This document shows positions 53,525 through 61,932 of a stretch of DNA of 64,000 nucleotides, in pieces. The notes under the pieces are model-generated. The model worked only from the letters and a program-made list of their open reading frames with translations. It was not told the origin of the DNA and searched no databases. The stretch lies in contig NZ_MUHD01000011.1 in NCBI RefSeq assembly GCF_002217395.1, positions 158,063 through 222,062 on the forward strand. The letters run 5' to 3'. The position numbers were made by a program, and so were the translations under genes. Every line of letters starts with the position of its first letter. Position 1 is the stretch's first letter. Origin of the DNA: Flavobacterium plurextorum (GTDB lineage Bacteria > Bacteroidota > Bacteroidia > Flavobacteriales > Flavobacteriaceae).

Positions 53525-54679
53525 ATGAAAAAAGTTTACCTACTAATTGCATTTATTTCCATTTCTGTTTTTTCGCAGAAAAAATTCGACAACATTCAAT
53601 CCCTAAAACTTGGAGAAGAAAGAAGGATAACAATTGGACTTCCAGCTTCATATGAAGCTAAGCCTGACAAAAAATATCCGGTTTTATACCTTTTAGATGG
53701 TGATTATTTGTTCGATCCTTTTTCTGGAGCTGTAAGTTATGGTACTTATTGGGATGATATTCCAGAAATGATCATAATTGGAATTCATCAAAACAAAGAC
53801 GGCGAGCGTTACGACGACACAACAATTGATCAAAACGAAGGTTTGCCTTTTGAAAAAGGCGCAAAGTTTTTTGAATTTATAGGAGCCGAATTAGTTCCAT
53901 ACATTGAAAAAAAATACAGAACATCACCTTTTAGAATCATTGCAGGACATGATGTAACGGCGAGTTTTGCCAATTTTTATTTATATAAAGAAAACCCGCT
54001 TTTCAGTGCGTATATTTGTCTAAGTCCAGAACTGGCCCCAAAAATGGAAGTGCGTATTGCAGAAAAATTTGCCAAAGTACAAAAACCAATATTCTATTAT
54101 CTTTCTGCGGGAGAAGGAGACATAAAAAAAATTAAAGAGCCGATAGAAAAATTAGACAACAATATTAAAATCGCAAATAATCCGTTAGTAAATTATAAAT
54201 ACGAGTTATTTAAAAATGCAACTCACTATACCGAAGTTTTACATTCGATTCCGAGTGCGCTATATCAGATTTTTGAAGTTTACAGACCAATAAATTCTGC
54301 AGAATACGCAAACAAAATTGCTGTACTTGAAACAGGTTATGCTGATTATTTAGAAAAAAAATACAATACAATGTCAGAAGTTTTAGGCGTTCAAATTCCA
54401 GTTCGAATGAGCGACTTTAAAGTGATTGAAAATATAATCTTGAAAAAGAACGCATACGACGAACTAGGAAAAATGGCCGAAATAGGAAATGTAAATTATC
54501 CAAAAGCAATGTTAGGAGAATACGAACTAGGCTTAATGTATGAAAAAATGGGCGATGCAAAACATGCCTCAAAAAAATATCAAAACGCTTCTCAAATGGA
54601 ACCTATCGGCGATTTGAACAAGGATTTAATGTATGAGAAGATGGACGAAATGAACGCACTTACTAAAAAAAGTAAATAA
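53525..54679 (+). CDS. Secreted alpha/beta-hydrolase-fold protein with Asp at the nucleophile elbow
   Basis: 384-aa protein with a signal peptide (MKKVYLLIAFISISVFSQ) and an esterase-D/enterochelin-esterase-like fold (YPVLYLLDGDYLFD, DDIPEMIIIGI). At the elbow, where a GHSxG is expected, the sequence reads AGHDVTAS with D143 in place of Ser. This could mean an Asp nucleophile, as in dehalogenases and epoxide hydrolases, or loss of activity. The C-terminal 60 residues look like a single TPR-like helical unit (GEYELGLMYEKMGDAKHA). ATG at 53525 is chosen over 53513 because it starts the signal peptide. The stop overlaps the radA start by 1 nt (TAATG). Confidence 0.8.
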   Translation: MKKVYLLIAFISISVFSQKKFDNIQSLKLGEERRITIGLPASYEAKPDKKYPVLYLLDGDYLFDPFSGAVSYGTYWDDIPEMIIIGIHQNKDGERYDDTTIDQNEGLPFEKGAKFFEFIGAELVPYIEKKYRTSPFRIIAGHDVTASFANFYLYKENPLFSAYICLSPELAPKMEVRIAEKFAKVQKPIFYYLSAGEGDIKKIKEPIEKLDNNIKIANNPLVNYKYELFKNATHYTEVLHSIPSALYQIFEVYRPINSAEYANKIAVLETGYADYLEKKYNTMSEVLGVQIPVRMSDFKVIENIILKKNAYDELGKMAEIGNVNYPKAMLGEYELGLMYEKMGDAKHASKKYQNASQMEPIGDLNKDLMYEKMDEMNALTKKSK

Positions 54680-56040
54680 TGTCAAAAGTTAAAACTTCCT
54701 TTTTCTGCCAAAATTGCGGCACCCAATATTCAAAATGGCAAGGTCAATGCAATGCGTGCAAAGAATGGAATACTATTGCTGAAGAAATCATTCAGAAGCA
54801 GGAAAAAGTAGCTTGGAAAAGCGAACCAACTTCAACTGGCAAAGCGCCGAGACCTTTAAAAATAAACGAAATTGACTCGGCTCAGGAAATTCGCATGAAT
54901 ACTACTGACGGCGAATTAAATCGTGTTTTGGGCGGCGGAATTGTTCCTGGTTCTTTAACTCTTTTGGGCGGCGAGCCAGGAATAGGAAAAAGTACTCTTT
55001 TACTTCAAATCTCACTAAAATTACCCTATAAAACTTTATATGTTTCTGGAGAAGAAAGTCAGAAACAAATAAAAATGCGTGCCGAAAGGATAACGCCAAA
55101 CAGCGATAACTGTTATATTCTTACAGAAACTAAAACGCAGAATATCTTTAAACAAATCGAAGCAATTCAGCCTGAAATCGTAATCATCGATTCGATTCAG
55201 ACTTTACATACCGATTATATTGAATCAACGGCAGGAAGCATTTCTCAAATTAGAGAAACGACTGCAGAATTAATCAAATTTGCCAAAGAAACCAATACTC
55301 CAGTTATTTTAATTGGACATATTACAAAAGACGGAAATATTGCGGGACCAAAAATTCTGGAACATATGGTTGATACCGTTCTTCAATTTGAAGGCGACAG
55401 AAACCACGTTTACCGAATTTTACGTTCGCTTAAAAACCGTTTTGGCTCTACGGCCGAATTGGGAATTTACGAAATGCTCGGAAGCGGTTTACGAGAAGTA
55501 AGCAATCCTTCAGAAATATTGATTTCGCACAAAGACGAAGAATTATCAGGAACCGCAATTGCTACAACACTCGAAGGCATGCGTCCGCTTATGATCGAAA
55601 TTCAATCACTTGTAAGCACTGCTGTTTACGGAACTCCGCAAAGAAGCACAACAGGATACAATGCTAAAAGATTAAACATGATTTTGGCGGTTTTAGAAAA
55701 AAGAGCAGGATTTCGTTTGGGCGCAAAAGACGTTTTCTTAAATGTAACGGGCGGAATTTCTGTTGATGATCCCGCAATTGACCTTGCTGTTGTTGCTGCG
55801 ATTTTATCTTCAAACGAAGACATTCCGGTTGGAAAAGGTTTTTGCTTTGCCGGCGAAGTAGGACTTTCTGGAGAAATTCGCCCCGTAAATCGTGTTGATC
55901 AGCGTATTCAGGAAGCCGAAAAACTAGGTTTTGATACTATTTTTGTTTCTAAATACAATAAAATCACTTTAAAAAACACTGGAATTAAAATTGAACTTGT
56001 TGCTAAAATTGAAGATGTTGCCAGTATTCTTTTTGGTTGA
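54679..56040 (+). CDS. radA: DNA repair protein RadA (Sms)
   Basis: RadA promotes branch migration during recombinational repair as a ring-shaped ATPase. The 453-aa protein has the N-terminal zinc finger (CQNCGTQYSKWQGQCNAC), Walker A GGEPGIGKSTLL, Walker B VIIDSIQ, the RadA-specific KNRFG motif and a C-terminal Lon-protease-like domain lacking a catalytic Ser. All domains are intact and the length is standard. Start overlaps the upstream esterase stop (TAATG), so the two are translationally coupled although their functions look unrelated. Confidence 0.97.
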   Translation: MSKVKTSFFCQNCGTQYSKWQGQCNACKEWNTIAEEIIQKQEKVAWKSEPTSTGKAPRPLKINEIDSAQEIRMNTTDGELNRVLGGGIVPGSLTLLGGEPGIGKSTLLLQISLKLPYKTLYVSGEESQKQIKMRAERITPNSDNCYILTETKTQNIFKQIEAIQPEIVIIDSIQTLHTDYIESTAGSISQIRETTAELIKFAKETNTPVILIGHITKDGNIAGPKILEHMVDTVLQFEGDRNHVYRILRSLKNRFGSTAELGIYEMLGSGLREVSNPSEILISHKDEELSGTAIATTLEGMRPLMIEIQSLVSTAVYGTPQRSTTGYNAKRLNMILAVLEKRAGFRLGAKDVFLNVTGGISVDDPAIDLAVVAAILSSNEDIPVGKGFCFAGEVGLSGEIRPVNRVDQRIQEAEKLGFDTIFVSKYNKITLKNTGIKIELVAKIEDVASILFG

Positions 56041-56200
56041 TTTTTTTTCAACACAAATTCCACAAATTAAACACGAATTTTTATTTAATTTTAAAATCTA
56101 AATCTAGATATTTACTAAATTCGAGAAATTAGCGCAGTTTGTGACTGAAAAAACAATGTGTCATTCTAAATAGTTCTAAATTCTTTCGAAAAATGCTGTT

Positions 56201-58165
56201 ATGAATTTTCCAAAACAAAAAATATACAAAGCTCTAAAAATACTAGCCGTTTTATTGGTTTTGCTTTGCATCGGATTGTACTTTTTTCGCAACTCGCTTC
56301 TAAAACAAGCTGTCGCCAAAGTTACCCACAAAATGGCTGTTGATTACAACAGTGATTTTTCTATAAAAGAAGCTTCTTTCAGCGGATTGTCCAGCATAAA
56401 ACTTACCGATGTTGTTTTGGTTCCAAAAAATGCAGACACACTTTTAAAAATCAAAAACATTGAAACCAGTGTCAGCTTAAGCAACTTATTAATTGGCGAT
56501 GTTCAAGTTGGTACTTTAAAAGTTAACAACGGCTACATTCAATTGGTTAAAAAGGGAAAGATTCGAAATTTTGATGCTTTCCTAAAAAGAAATCGTGATG
56601 ATTCTGAGAAAAACGAAAAACGCAAATACGGTGCTTTTGCTTATCGCATCATTTCAAAGCTATTAAATCTGGTTCCAACGGATATGAATTTGGAAAACTT
56701 CCAATTCAAAATCGATGATAATGGCAAAAAAACAGCTGTTGCAATCAACAAACTGGTTTTAAACAACAAACAGCTCGAAACCAATATTCATGTTAAAAGC
56801 AAAGATTTCGATCAGCGCTGGAACTTAAAAGGATTTGCTGATCCAAGAAATCAAAAAGCTGATATTCGATTCTTTAATTTAGATACCGGAGCCATTCGCG
56901 TTCCTTATCTTGATGAACGCTACAATTTAAAAGCGAGCTTTGATTCTATTCGTCTGAATGTACAAAACATTGACAAAAGCGGCAGCGAATTGCACATTGA
57001 CGGTTTCACCTCGATTGTTAATTTAAAAATTAATCATCCAAAAATTGCCAGTAAAGATGTTGTCATAAAAAATGCCCGTTTTGATTACCGATTTTTACTG
57101 GGCGATGATTTTATCTCAATTGACAGTACTTCAACAATGCAGTTGAATAAGATTAAAGTAAAACCATACATCTCTTACAGCACAGAAAAAGATACTGTTT
57201 ACACTTTGAAAGTGAATATTCCGAAAATGAAAGCGCAAGATTTCATTGTTTCGCTTCCTGATGGTTTATTTACGCATTTTCAAGGCATGCAGGCAACTGG
57301 AAATTTCGATTATAAACTCGATTTCAAATTCAATAAAAACAAACCGAATACACTTGTTTTTGACAGTAAACTAAACAAAGAAGATCTGCATATTACCAAG
57401 TATGGTGAAGCCGATTTGAATAAACTTAACGGTGAATTTGTGTATCGTGCAATTATTCAAAATGTTTTGCAGCGTCCAGTTTTAGTTGGAAATGCAAATC
57501 CGAATTATACGCCATTAGATCAAATTTCGCCTTATTTACGAAAATGCGTTTTAACAACTGAAGATCCTTCTTTCTTTTCACATCGCGGCTTTATAAATGA
57601 AGCTTTCAAGCAGTCTATTCTTAAAAACATTAGAACTAAAAAATTCTCGCGCGGCGCCAGCACAATAAGCATGCAGCTGATTAAAAATGTATTCTTAACG
57701 AGAGAAAAAACGCTTTCGCGAAAGCTTGAAGAAATCCTTTTGGTTTATATTTTAGAAAATAACCGAATTGTAAGTAAGGAAAGAATGCTGGAAGTTTATT
57801 TCAATATTATTGAATGGGGACCAAATGTATACGGAATTGGTGAAGCAAGTCATTTTTATTTCCAAAAAAGCCCATCCGCTTTAAGCGTTGATGAATGTTT
57901 ATATTTAGCAACGATTATTCCGAAACCGCGAAAATTCATGTATCAATTTAATGATGAAGGCAATTTGAAAGACTTCGCCATTAAAAACCAGAAATTTTTA
58001 AAGAATTTAATGTTTCGACGAGGTTTATTAATTCCAGAAGATACTATTGGACAGTTGCCAGTTTATATTTCAGGAAATGCACGTTCGTTAATACGAATCA
58101 AAGCTCCAGATTCTACCGCAGTTCCTGCGGACTCTTTATCTATCAGTGACGAATTTGATTTGTAA
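56201..58165 (+). CDS. AsmA-like domain fused to a GT51 peptidoglycan glycosyltransferase
   Basis: 654-aa envelope protein. One N-terminal transmembrane helix (about 13-29) leads into a long beta-rich region (about 40-440) of the AsmA/DUF748 type, with pattern FSIKEASFSGLSSIKLTDVVL, thought to mediate lipid or envelope contacts. The C-terminal part (about 440-600) is a family 51 glycosyltransferase domain: TTEDPSFFSHRG with catalytic E454, and RGASTISMQLIKN where the usual motif has QQ. There is no transpeptidase domain. It probably polymerises or trims glycan strands. The following RDD gene begins 2 bp after the stop. Confidence 0.8.
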   Translation: MNFPKQKIYKALKILAVLLVLLCIGLYFFRNSLLKQAVAKVTHKMAVDYNSDFSIKEASFSGLSSIKLTDVVLVPKNADTLLKIKNIETSVSLSNLLIGDVQVGTLKVNNGYIQLVKKGKIRNFDAFLKRNRDDSEKNEKRKYGAFAYRIISKLLNLVPTDMNLENFQFKIDDNGKKTAVAINKLVLNNKQLETNIHVKSKDFDQRWNLKGFADPRNQKADIRFFNLDTGAIRVPYLDERYNLKASFDSIRLNVQNIDKSGSELHIDGFTSIVNLKINHPKIASKDVVIKNARFDYRFLLGDDFISIDSTSTMQLNKIKVKPYISYSTEKDTVYTLKVNIPKMKAQDFIVSLPDGLFTHFQGMQATGNFDYKLDFKFNKNKPNTLVFDSKLNKEDLHITKYGEADLNKLNGEFVYRAIIQNVLQRPVLVGNANPNYTPLDQISPYLRKCVLTTEDPSFFSHRGFINEAFKQSILKNIRTKKFSRGASTISMQLIKNVFLTREKTLSRKLEEILLVYILENNRIVSKERMLEVYFNIIEWGPNVYGIGEASHFYFQKSPSALSVDECLYLATIIPKPRKFMYQFNDEGNLKDFAIKNQKFLKNLMFRRGLLIPEDTIGQLPVYISGNARSLIRIKAPDSTAVPADSLSISDEFDL

Positions 58166-58167
58166 TT

Positions 58168-58581
58168 ATGAAACCCACTTATTTATTTAAAAGAGTTTTT
58201 GCCTTTGGAATTGACTTTATCATTTTAGCTCTAACAGTTAAAATACTATTTCCGTATATCTCTTATAAAAACAGTATTGGCGAGAGTTACATTAAAACGG
58301 AAATTGGCCTTTTAATTTATTATCTCTTTTTTATTTTTCAGGATGTTTTTATGAATAAAACTATTGGAAAACACATCTTCAAGCTGCAAATGACATTTGA
58401 TAATCCTATGGAAACAACAGGATACAAAAAATATTTTAGAATAATTATTAGACGCCTTTTTGATCTGCTTGAATTAGTTTGTCCTTTCATTTACTTAATC
58501 ACAATTGGTTTGACAAAGAAGAATCAAAAATTGGGGGATTTAATCGCAAAAATAGTGGTAACACAAAAATCCAATAATTAA
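58168..58581 (+). CDS. RDD-family membrane protein
   Basis: 137-aa protein with the RDD pattern: an N-terminal transmembrane segment (residues about 8-28, with RVFAFGIDFIILAL), a second segment at about 45-65, the conserved GKHIFKLQM region and a third hydrophobic stretch near 100-117. RDD proteins are small inner-membrane proteins sometimes linked to ion exchange, with no settled function. The gene begins 2 bp after the GT51 fusion gene, so they are cotranscribed. A terminator follows. Confidence 0.8.
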   Translation: MKPTYLFKRVFAFGIDFIILALTVKILFPYISYKNSIGESYIKTEIGLLIYYLFFIFQDVFMNKTIGKHIFKLQMTFDNPMETTGYKKYFRIIIRRLFDLLELVCPFIYLITIGLTKKNQKLGDLIAKIVVTQKSNN

Positions 58582-58607
58582 GACAGCTGCTTTTAGCTGC
58601 ACTTATA

Positions 58608-58660
58608 AAAAAAACCACAAATTATCACGGATTAATCTGTGTTAATTTGTGGTTTTTGTG
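58608..58660. terminator. Bidirectional terminator with 14-bp stem
   Basis: AAAACCACAAATTA (58611-58624) pairs perfectly with TAATTTGTGGTTTT (58643-58656). The loop holds CACGGATTAATCTGTG, which can itself fold. Convergent between RDD (+) and the aldo-keto reductase (-). Confidence 0.75.
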
Positions 58661-58678
58661 TTTATTACAAAATCGAAG

Positions 58679-59716
58679 TTAAGGCGCAGGATCAGGAATT
58701 ATAGCCTGAACGTGATTAATTTCGGCGATAATTTCTTTTGAAAGCACAACATCAATTGTGGCGATATTTTCTTTTAATTGTTCTAAAGTTGTTGCACCAA
58801 TAATTGCACTAGTTAAAAATGGCTGCTGCAATACAAATCCCATCGCCAATTCTGTTAAAGTTAAACCATGTTTTTTGGCGATTTCTAAATACAACTTTGT
58901 TGCTTGTGTGCATTGCTCACTATTGTAACGCGTGTATTGAGGAAAGAGTTTTATTCTAGAATTTGGATGTGCTTCTCCTGTTAAAAATTTACCCGTTAAA
59001 ACTCCAAATGCTAAAGGCGAATAAGCCAACAATCCAACATTTTCATGCATTGAAACTTCGGCAGAATTCACTTCAAAAAGACGATTTAATAATGAATATG
59101 GATTTTGAACGGTTTTAATTCTAGGCAGATTATGATATTTACTTTCTTCCAAAAGACGCATCATTCCCCAAGAATTCTCATTTGAAACACCAATATGTTT
59201 AATTTTCCCTTCTTTAATTAACCCATCAAACGTTTCTAAAATTTCTCTAAAATTATCTTCCCATGCATCTTCAAAACCTGTAAATGCGCGGTGCCCAAAA
59301 TTATTAGTTTTTCTTTCCGGCCAATGCATTTGATACAAATCAATATAATCTGTCTGCAAACGCTTTAAACTGTTTTCTAAAGCATATTTAATACTTGCAG
59401 GCGAAAAATCTAATTTCTCACGCATATAACCAAAATTCGGATTTGGCCCTGCTATTTTAGAAGCTAAAACAATCTTATCACGGTTTCCAGATTTTTTAAA
59501 CCACGTTCCAATAACTTTTTCTGTGCTTCCGTACGTTGCTTCACTTGCCGGCACCGAATACATCTCTGCAGTATCAAAAAAGTTCACGCCTTGTTCAAGT
59601 GCATAATCCATTTGAGCATGACCTTCTGCCTCTGTATTCTGTTGACCAAAAGTCATGGTTCCAAGGTTGATTTTACTAACTTTTATATCGGTATTTGGTA
59701 ATGTTGTGTATTTCAT
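58679..59716 (-). CDS. tas: Aldo-keto reductase, Tas-like
   Basis: 345-aa NADP(H)-dependent oxidoreductase of the AKR superfamily. Catalytic landmarks: FFDTAEMYSVP with the Asp and Tyr of the tetrad, ASKIAG with the Lys and LYQMHWPER with the His. The C-terminal NADP site appears as SAIIGATTLEQLKENI. The insertion after the His and the sequence RKTNNFGHR fit the Tas/YghZ-like group. Its substrate is unknown. Preceded by an ACCTTAG-type repeat array and followed by the shared terminator. Confidence 0.85.
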   Translation of the reverse strand: MKYTTLPNTDIKVSKINLGTMTFGQQNTEAEGHAQMDYALEQGVNFFDTAEMYSVPASEATYGSTEKVIGTWFKKSGNRDKIVLASKIAGPNPNFGYMREKLDFSPASIKYALENSLKRLQTDYIDLYQMHWPERKTNNFGHRAFTGFEDAWEDNFREILETFDGLIKEGKIKHIGVSNENSWGMMRLLEESKYHNLPRIKTVQNPYSLLNRLFEVNSAEVSMHENVGLLAYSPLAFGVLTGKFLTGEAHPNSRIKLFPQYTRYNSEQCTQATKLYLEIAKKHGLTLTELAMGFVLQQPFLTSAIIGATTLEQLKENIATIDVVLSKEIIAEINHVQAIIPDPAP

Positions 59717-59765
59717 TTTTTTCTAAGGTACTAAGGTTCTGAGAAACTAAGATTCTAAGGTTTCT
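59717..59765 (-). repeat. ACCTTAG-type short-period array 5' of aldo-keto reductase
   Basis: On the minus strand AAACCTTAGAATCTTAG, then TTTCTCAGAACCTTAG and TACCTTAG lead directly into the ATG. Period about 8-9 bases. A related stretch is found at 59915-59945, beyond the OmpA terminator. Confidence 0.6.
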
Positions 59766-59870
59766 TTTTTCAAATAATAAGCTTCAAATATACGATGCTA
59801 TTCTTCAAATGAAAATCTCTAAATAGTTAAAAAAACTACAAGTTTTTCTGAGGTACTAAGTTAAATTCAG

Positions 59871-59906
59871 GGCAATAAAAAAGGCTCAAAGCAAAACTTT
59901 GAACCT
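59871..59906 (-). terminator. Terminator of the OmpA-like gene
   Basis: On the minus strand GGTTCAAAG / CTTTGAGCC (one G-T pair) with a 5-base loop, followed by CTTTTTTATT. It lies about 43 bases after the OmpA-family stop, with ACCTTAG-type repeats between. Confidence 0.75.
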
Positions 59907-59948
59907 TTAAAAAAACTTAGCACCTTAGTTCCTCAGAACCTCAGCTAC

Positions 59949-60893
59949 TTAATTAATACTATTAAGCATCTCTGCAATCTCGTCTAATCTTGGAGTTAAA
60001 ATAATTTCGATTCTGCGGTTTTTAGCTTTTCCTTCTGGAGTAGCATTACTTGCTAAAGGAGAGAATTCACTTCTTCCTGCCGCAGTTAATTTTTGTTTGT
60101 TGATTTTAACATTTTCACTTAAAATAGCCACAATTGCAGTCGCTCTTTTAGTAGATAAATCCCAGTTGTTTGCAATTGGCCCAGAACCAGCATACGGATC
60201 ATCATCTGTATGTCCTTCAATAAGAACTGAAAGATCAGGATTGTCACCTAGAACTTTTCCTAATTCTACAACAGCTTTTCTTCCCTCGGTCCCAACAGCC
60301 CAGCTTCCAGAATTGAAAAGCAGTTTATTCTCCATCGAAACATAAACTTTTCCATTCTTTTGTTCCACTGTCAAACCTTTACCTTCAAAACCATTTAAAG
60401 CTTTCGATAAAGTTTCTTTCAATTTACGCATTGATTCCTCTTTAGCAGCAATCATATCTTCAAGCTCTTTTAATCGACTTGCCGTTTTATCAAGACTTGC
60501 TTGCTCTTCAGCCAGTTTCTTAGATTTTGCTTCTAATTGCGCTAACAATTCACGGTTTTTATTCATGTTTTTCTCCAATGCATCATTGCTGTTTTTTTCA
60601 AGAGCATTGTATGAATCTTGTAAAACCTTATATTTATTTTGCGCAGCGGCTAAATCAGCTTTTTGTTTTGCCAATTCATCTTTCGTGCTGTTTAAATCTT
60701 TGGTTAAATTATCACGTTCTAATTCCAGTTGATTTTTAGATTTTTGCAAATCGGCATTTTGATCTGCAATCGAACGATTTTCTTTTTTAAGATCTGAATA
60801 CTTTGTTTCCAAATCATTGTAAATCTTTTTAGACACACAAGAAGTCATAGACAGAGCCAAAACCACTAATCCTATCGAAGCTTTTTTAATCAT
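59949..60893 (-). CDS. OmpA-family lipoprotein with long coiled coil
   Basis: 314-aa lipoprotein (SMTSC, Cys19). Residues about 24-175 form a continuous coiled coil rich in Lys, Glu and Leu. Residues about 190-305 form an OmpA C-terminal domain that binds peptidoglycan (LLFNSGS, LIEGHTDDDPY, LTAAGRSEFSP, NRRIEIILTP). It likely spans the periplasm as a spacer tying the membrane to the cell wall, similar in layout to Lpp-like or Pal-like proteins. Monocistronic, with its own terminator. Confidence 0.9.
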   Translation of the reverse strand: MIKKASIGLVVLALSMTSCVSKKIYNDLETKYSDLKKENRSIADQNADLQKSKNQLELERDNLTKDLNSTKDELAKQKADLAAAQNKYKVLQDSYNALEKNSNDALEKNMNKNRELLAQLEAKSKKLAEEQASLDKTASRLKELEDMIAAKEESMRKLKETLSKALNGFEGKGLTVEQKNGKVYVSMENKLLFNSGSWAVGTEGRKAVVELGKVLGDNPDLSVLIEGHTDDDPYAGSGPIANNWDLSTKRATAIVAILSENVKINKQKLTAAGRSEFSPLASNATPEGKAKNRRIEIILTPRLDEIAEMLNSIN

Positions 60894-61050
60894 TTTATTT
60901 TCTTTTTTTTATTTGAAGCGTATTATTAATTCCTGTTTTTAGCTATAATTCGAATAGAATCGAAATGAACTTTTTCTTTAAATTCAAAGTAAAATTCAAT
61001 TTATCAGAATTTCCGAATCACGTTTCTCTCAACAAGAACAATACCAAATT

Positions 61051-61812
61051 TTACTCAATCTCGACTAAAACCGGACAATGATCTGAATGCATCGCATCTG
61101 GAAGAATCACGGCACGTTTTAAACGATGTTCCATTGAAGCACTTACCAAATTGTAATCGATACGCCAGCCTTTATTATTTCCTCTCGCTCCTGCACGATA
61201 GCTCCACCACGAATAATGATGCGGATCTTTATTAAAATGACGGAAACTGTCTATAAAACCAGATTTCATAAAAGCATCCAGCCATGCGCGTTCAGCAGGT
61301 AAAAAGCCTGAAACTGTTTTATTGCGCACCGGATCATGAATATCTATCGCTTCGTGGCAAATATTATAATCACCGCAAATAACTAGATTGGGAATAGCGA
61401 TTTTTAATTCGTTAATGTACGTTTGAAAATCATCCATAAACATAAATTTATGATCTAATCTTTCAATATTTGTTCCTGACGGAAGATACAAACTCATTAC
61501 CGAAACATCATCAAAATCAGCGCGAAGATTACGTCCTTCAAAATCCATATGATGAATTCCTGTACCAAAAACTACATTATTAGGTTTTGTTTTCGACAAA
61601 ATTGCAACACCGCTGTATCCTTTTTTTGTTGCTGGATAGTAATATTGATAAGGATAGCCTGCGGCCGTAATATCGTCAACTGGAATTTGATCTTGCGTAG
61701 CTTTGATTTCCTGAAGGCAGATTACATCAGGATTTGCCTGCTGCAGCCATTCGATAAAACCTTTATTAATTGCAGCACGAATTCCGTTTACATTATAAGA
61801 AATAATTTTCAT
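61051..61812 (-). CDS. xth: Exodeoxyribonuclease III
   Basis: AP endonuclease / 3'-5' exonuclease in base excision repair. The 253-aa protein has the signatures of the ExoIII family: ISYNVNGIRAAINKGF, VICLQEIKA (metal-binding Glu), GDYNICH, WRIDYNLVS and HSDHCPVLVE with the catalytic Asp-His. Length is standard. A -7 element (61835-61842) lies 23 bases upstream. Divergent from the OlsF-like gene. Confidence 0.96.
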   Translation of the reverse strand: MKIISYNVNGIRAAINKGFIEWLQQANPDVICLQEIKATQDQIPVDDITAAGYPYQYYYPATKKGYSGVAILSKTKPNNVVFGTGIHHMDFEGRNLRADFDDVSVMSLYLPSGTNIERLDHKFMFMDDFQTYINELKIAIPNLVICGDYNICHEAIDIHDPVRNKTVSGFLPAERAWLDAFMKSGFIDSFRHFNKDPHHYSWWSYRAGARGNNKGWRIDYNLVSASMEHRLKRAVILPDAMHSDHCPVLVEIE

Positions 61813-61834
61813 CAGATTGTATTTTTAAGGATTC

Positions 61835-61842
61835 CAAATGTA
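61835..61842 (-). promoter_or_regulatory. -7 promoter element of xth
   Basis: Minus-strand TACATTTG matches TAnnTTTG, leader about 17 nt. No optimal -33 element. Confidence 0.45.
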
Positions 61843-61894
61843 ATAAAAAAGTGGAAAGTTTGCGTTTGAATAAACGAAAAGTAGAGTTTTTTGT

Positions 61895-61902
61895 TATCTT
61901 TG
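61895..61902 (+). promoter_or_regulatory. -7 promoter element of the olsF-like gene
   Basis: TATCTTTG matches TAnnTTTG; leader of about 25 nt to the ATG at 61933. It is the same octamer as before the 1399-aa gene. Confidence 0.45.
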
Positions 61903-61932
61903 TTGGCTGCTCTAATAATTTAAAAATAGTAC

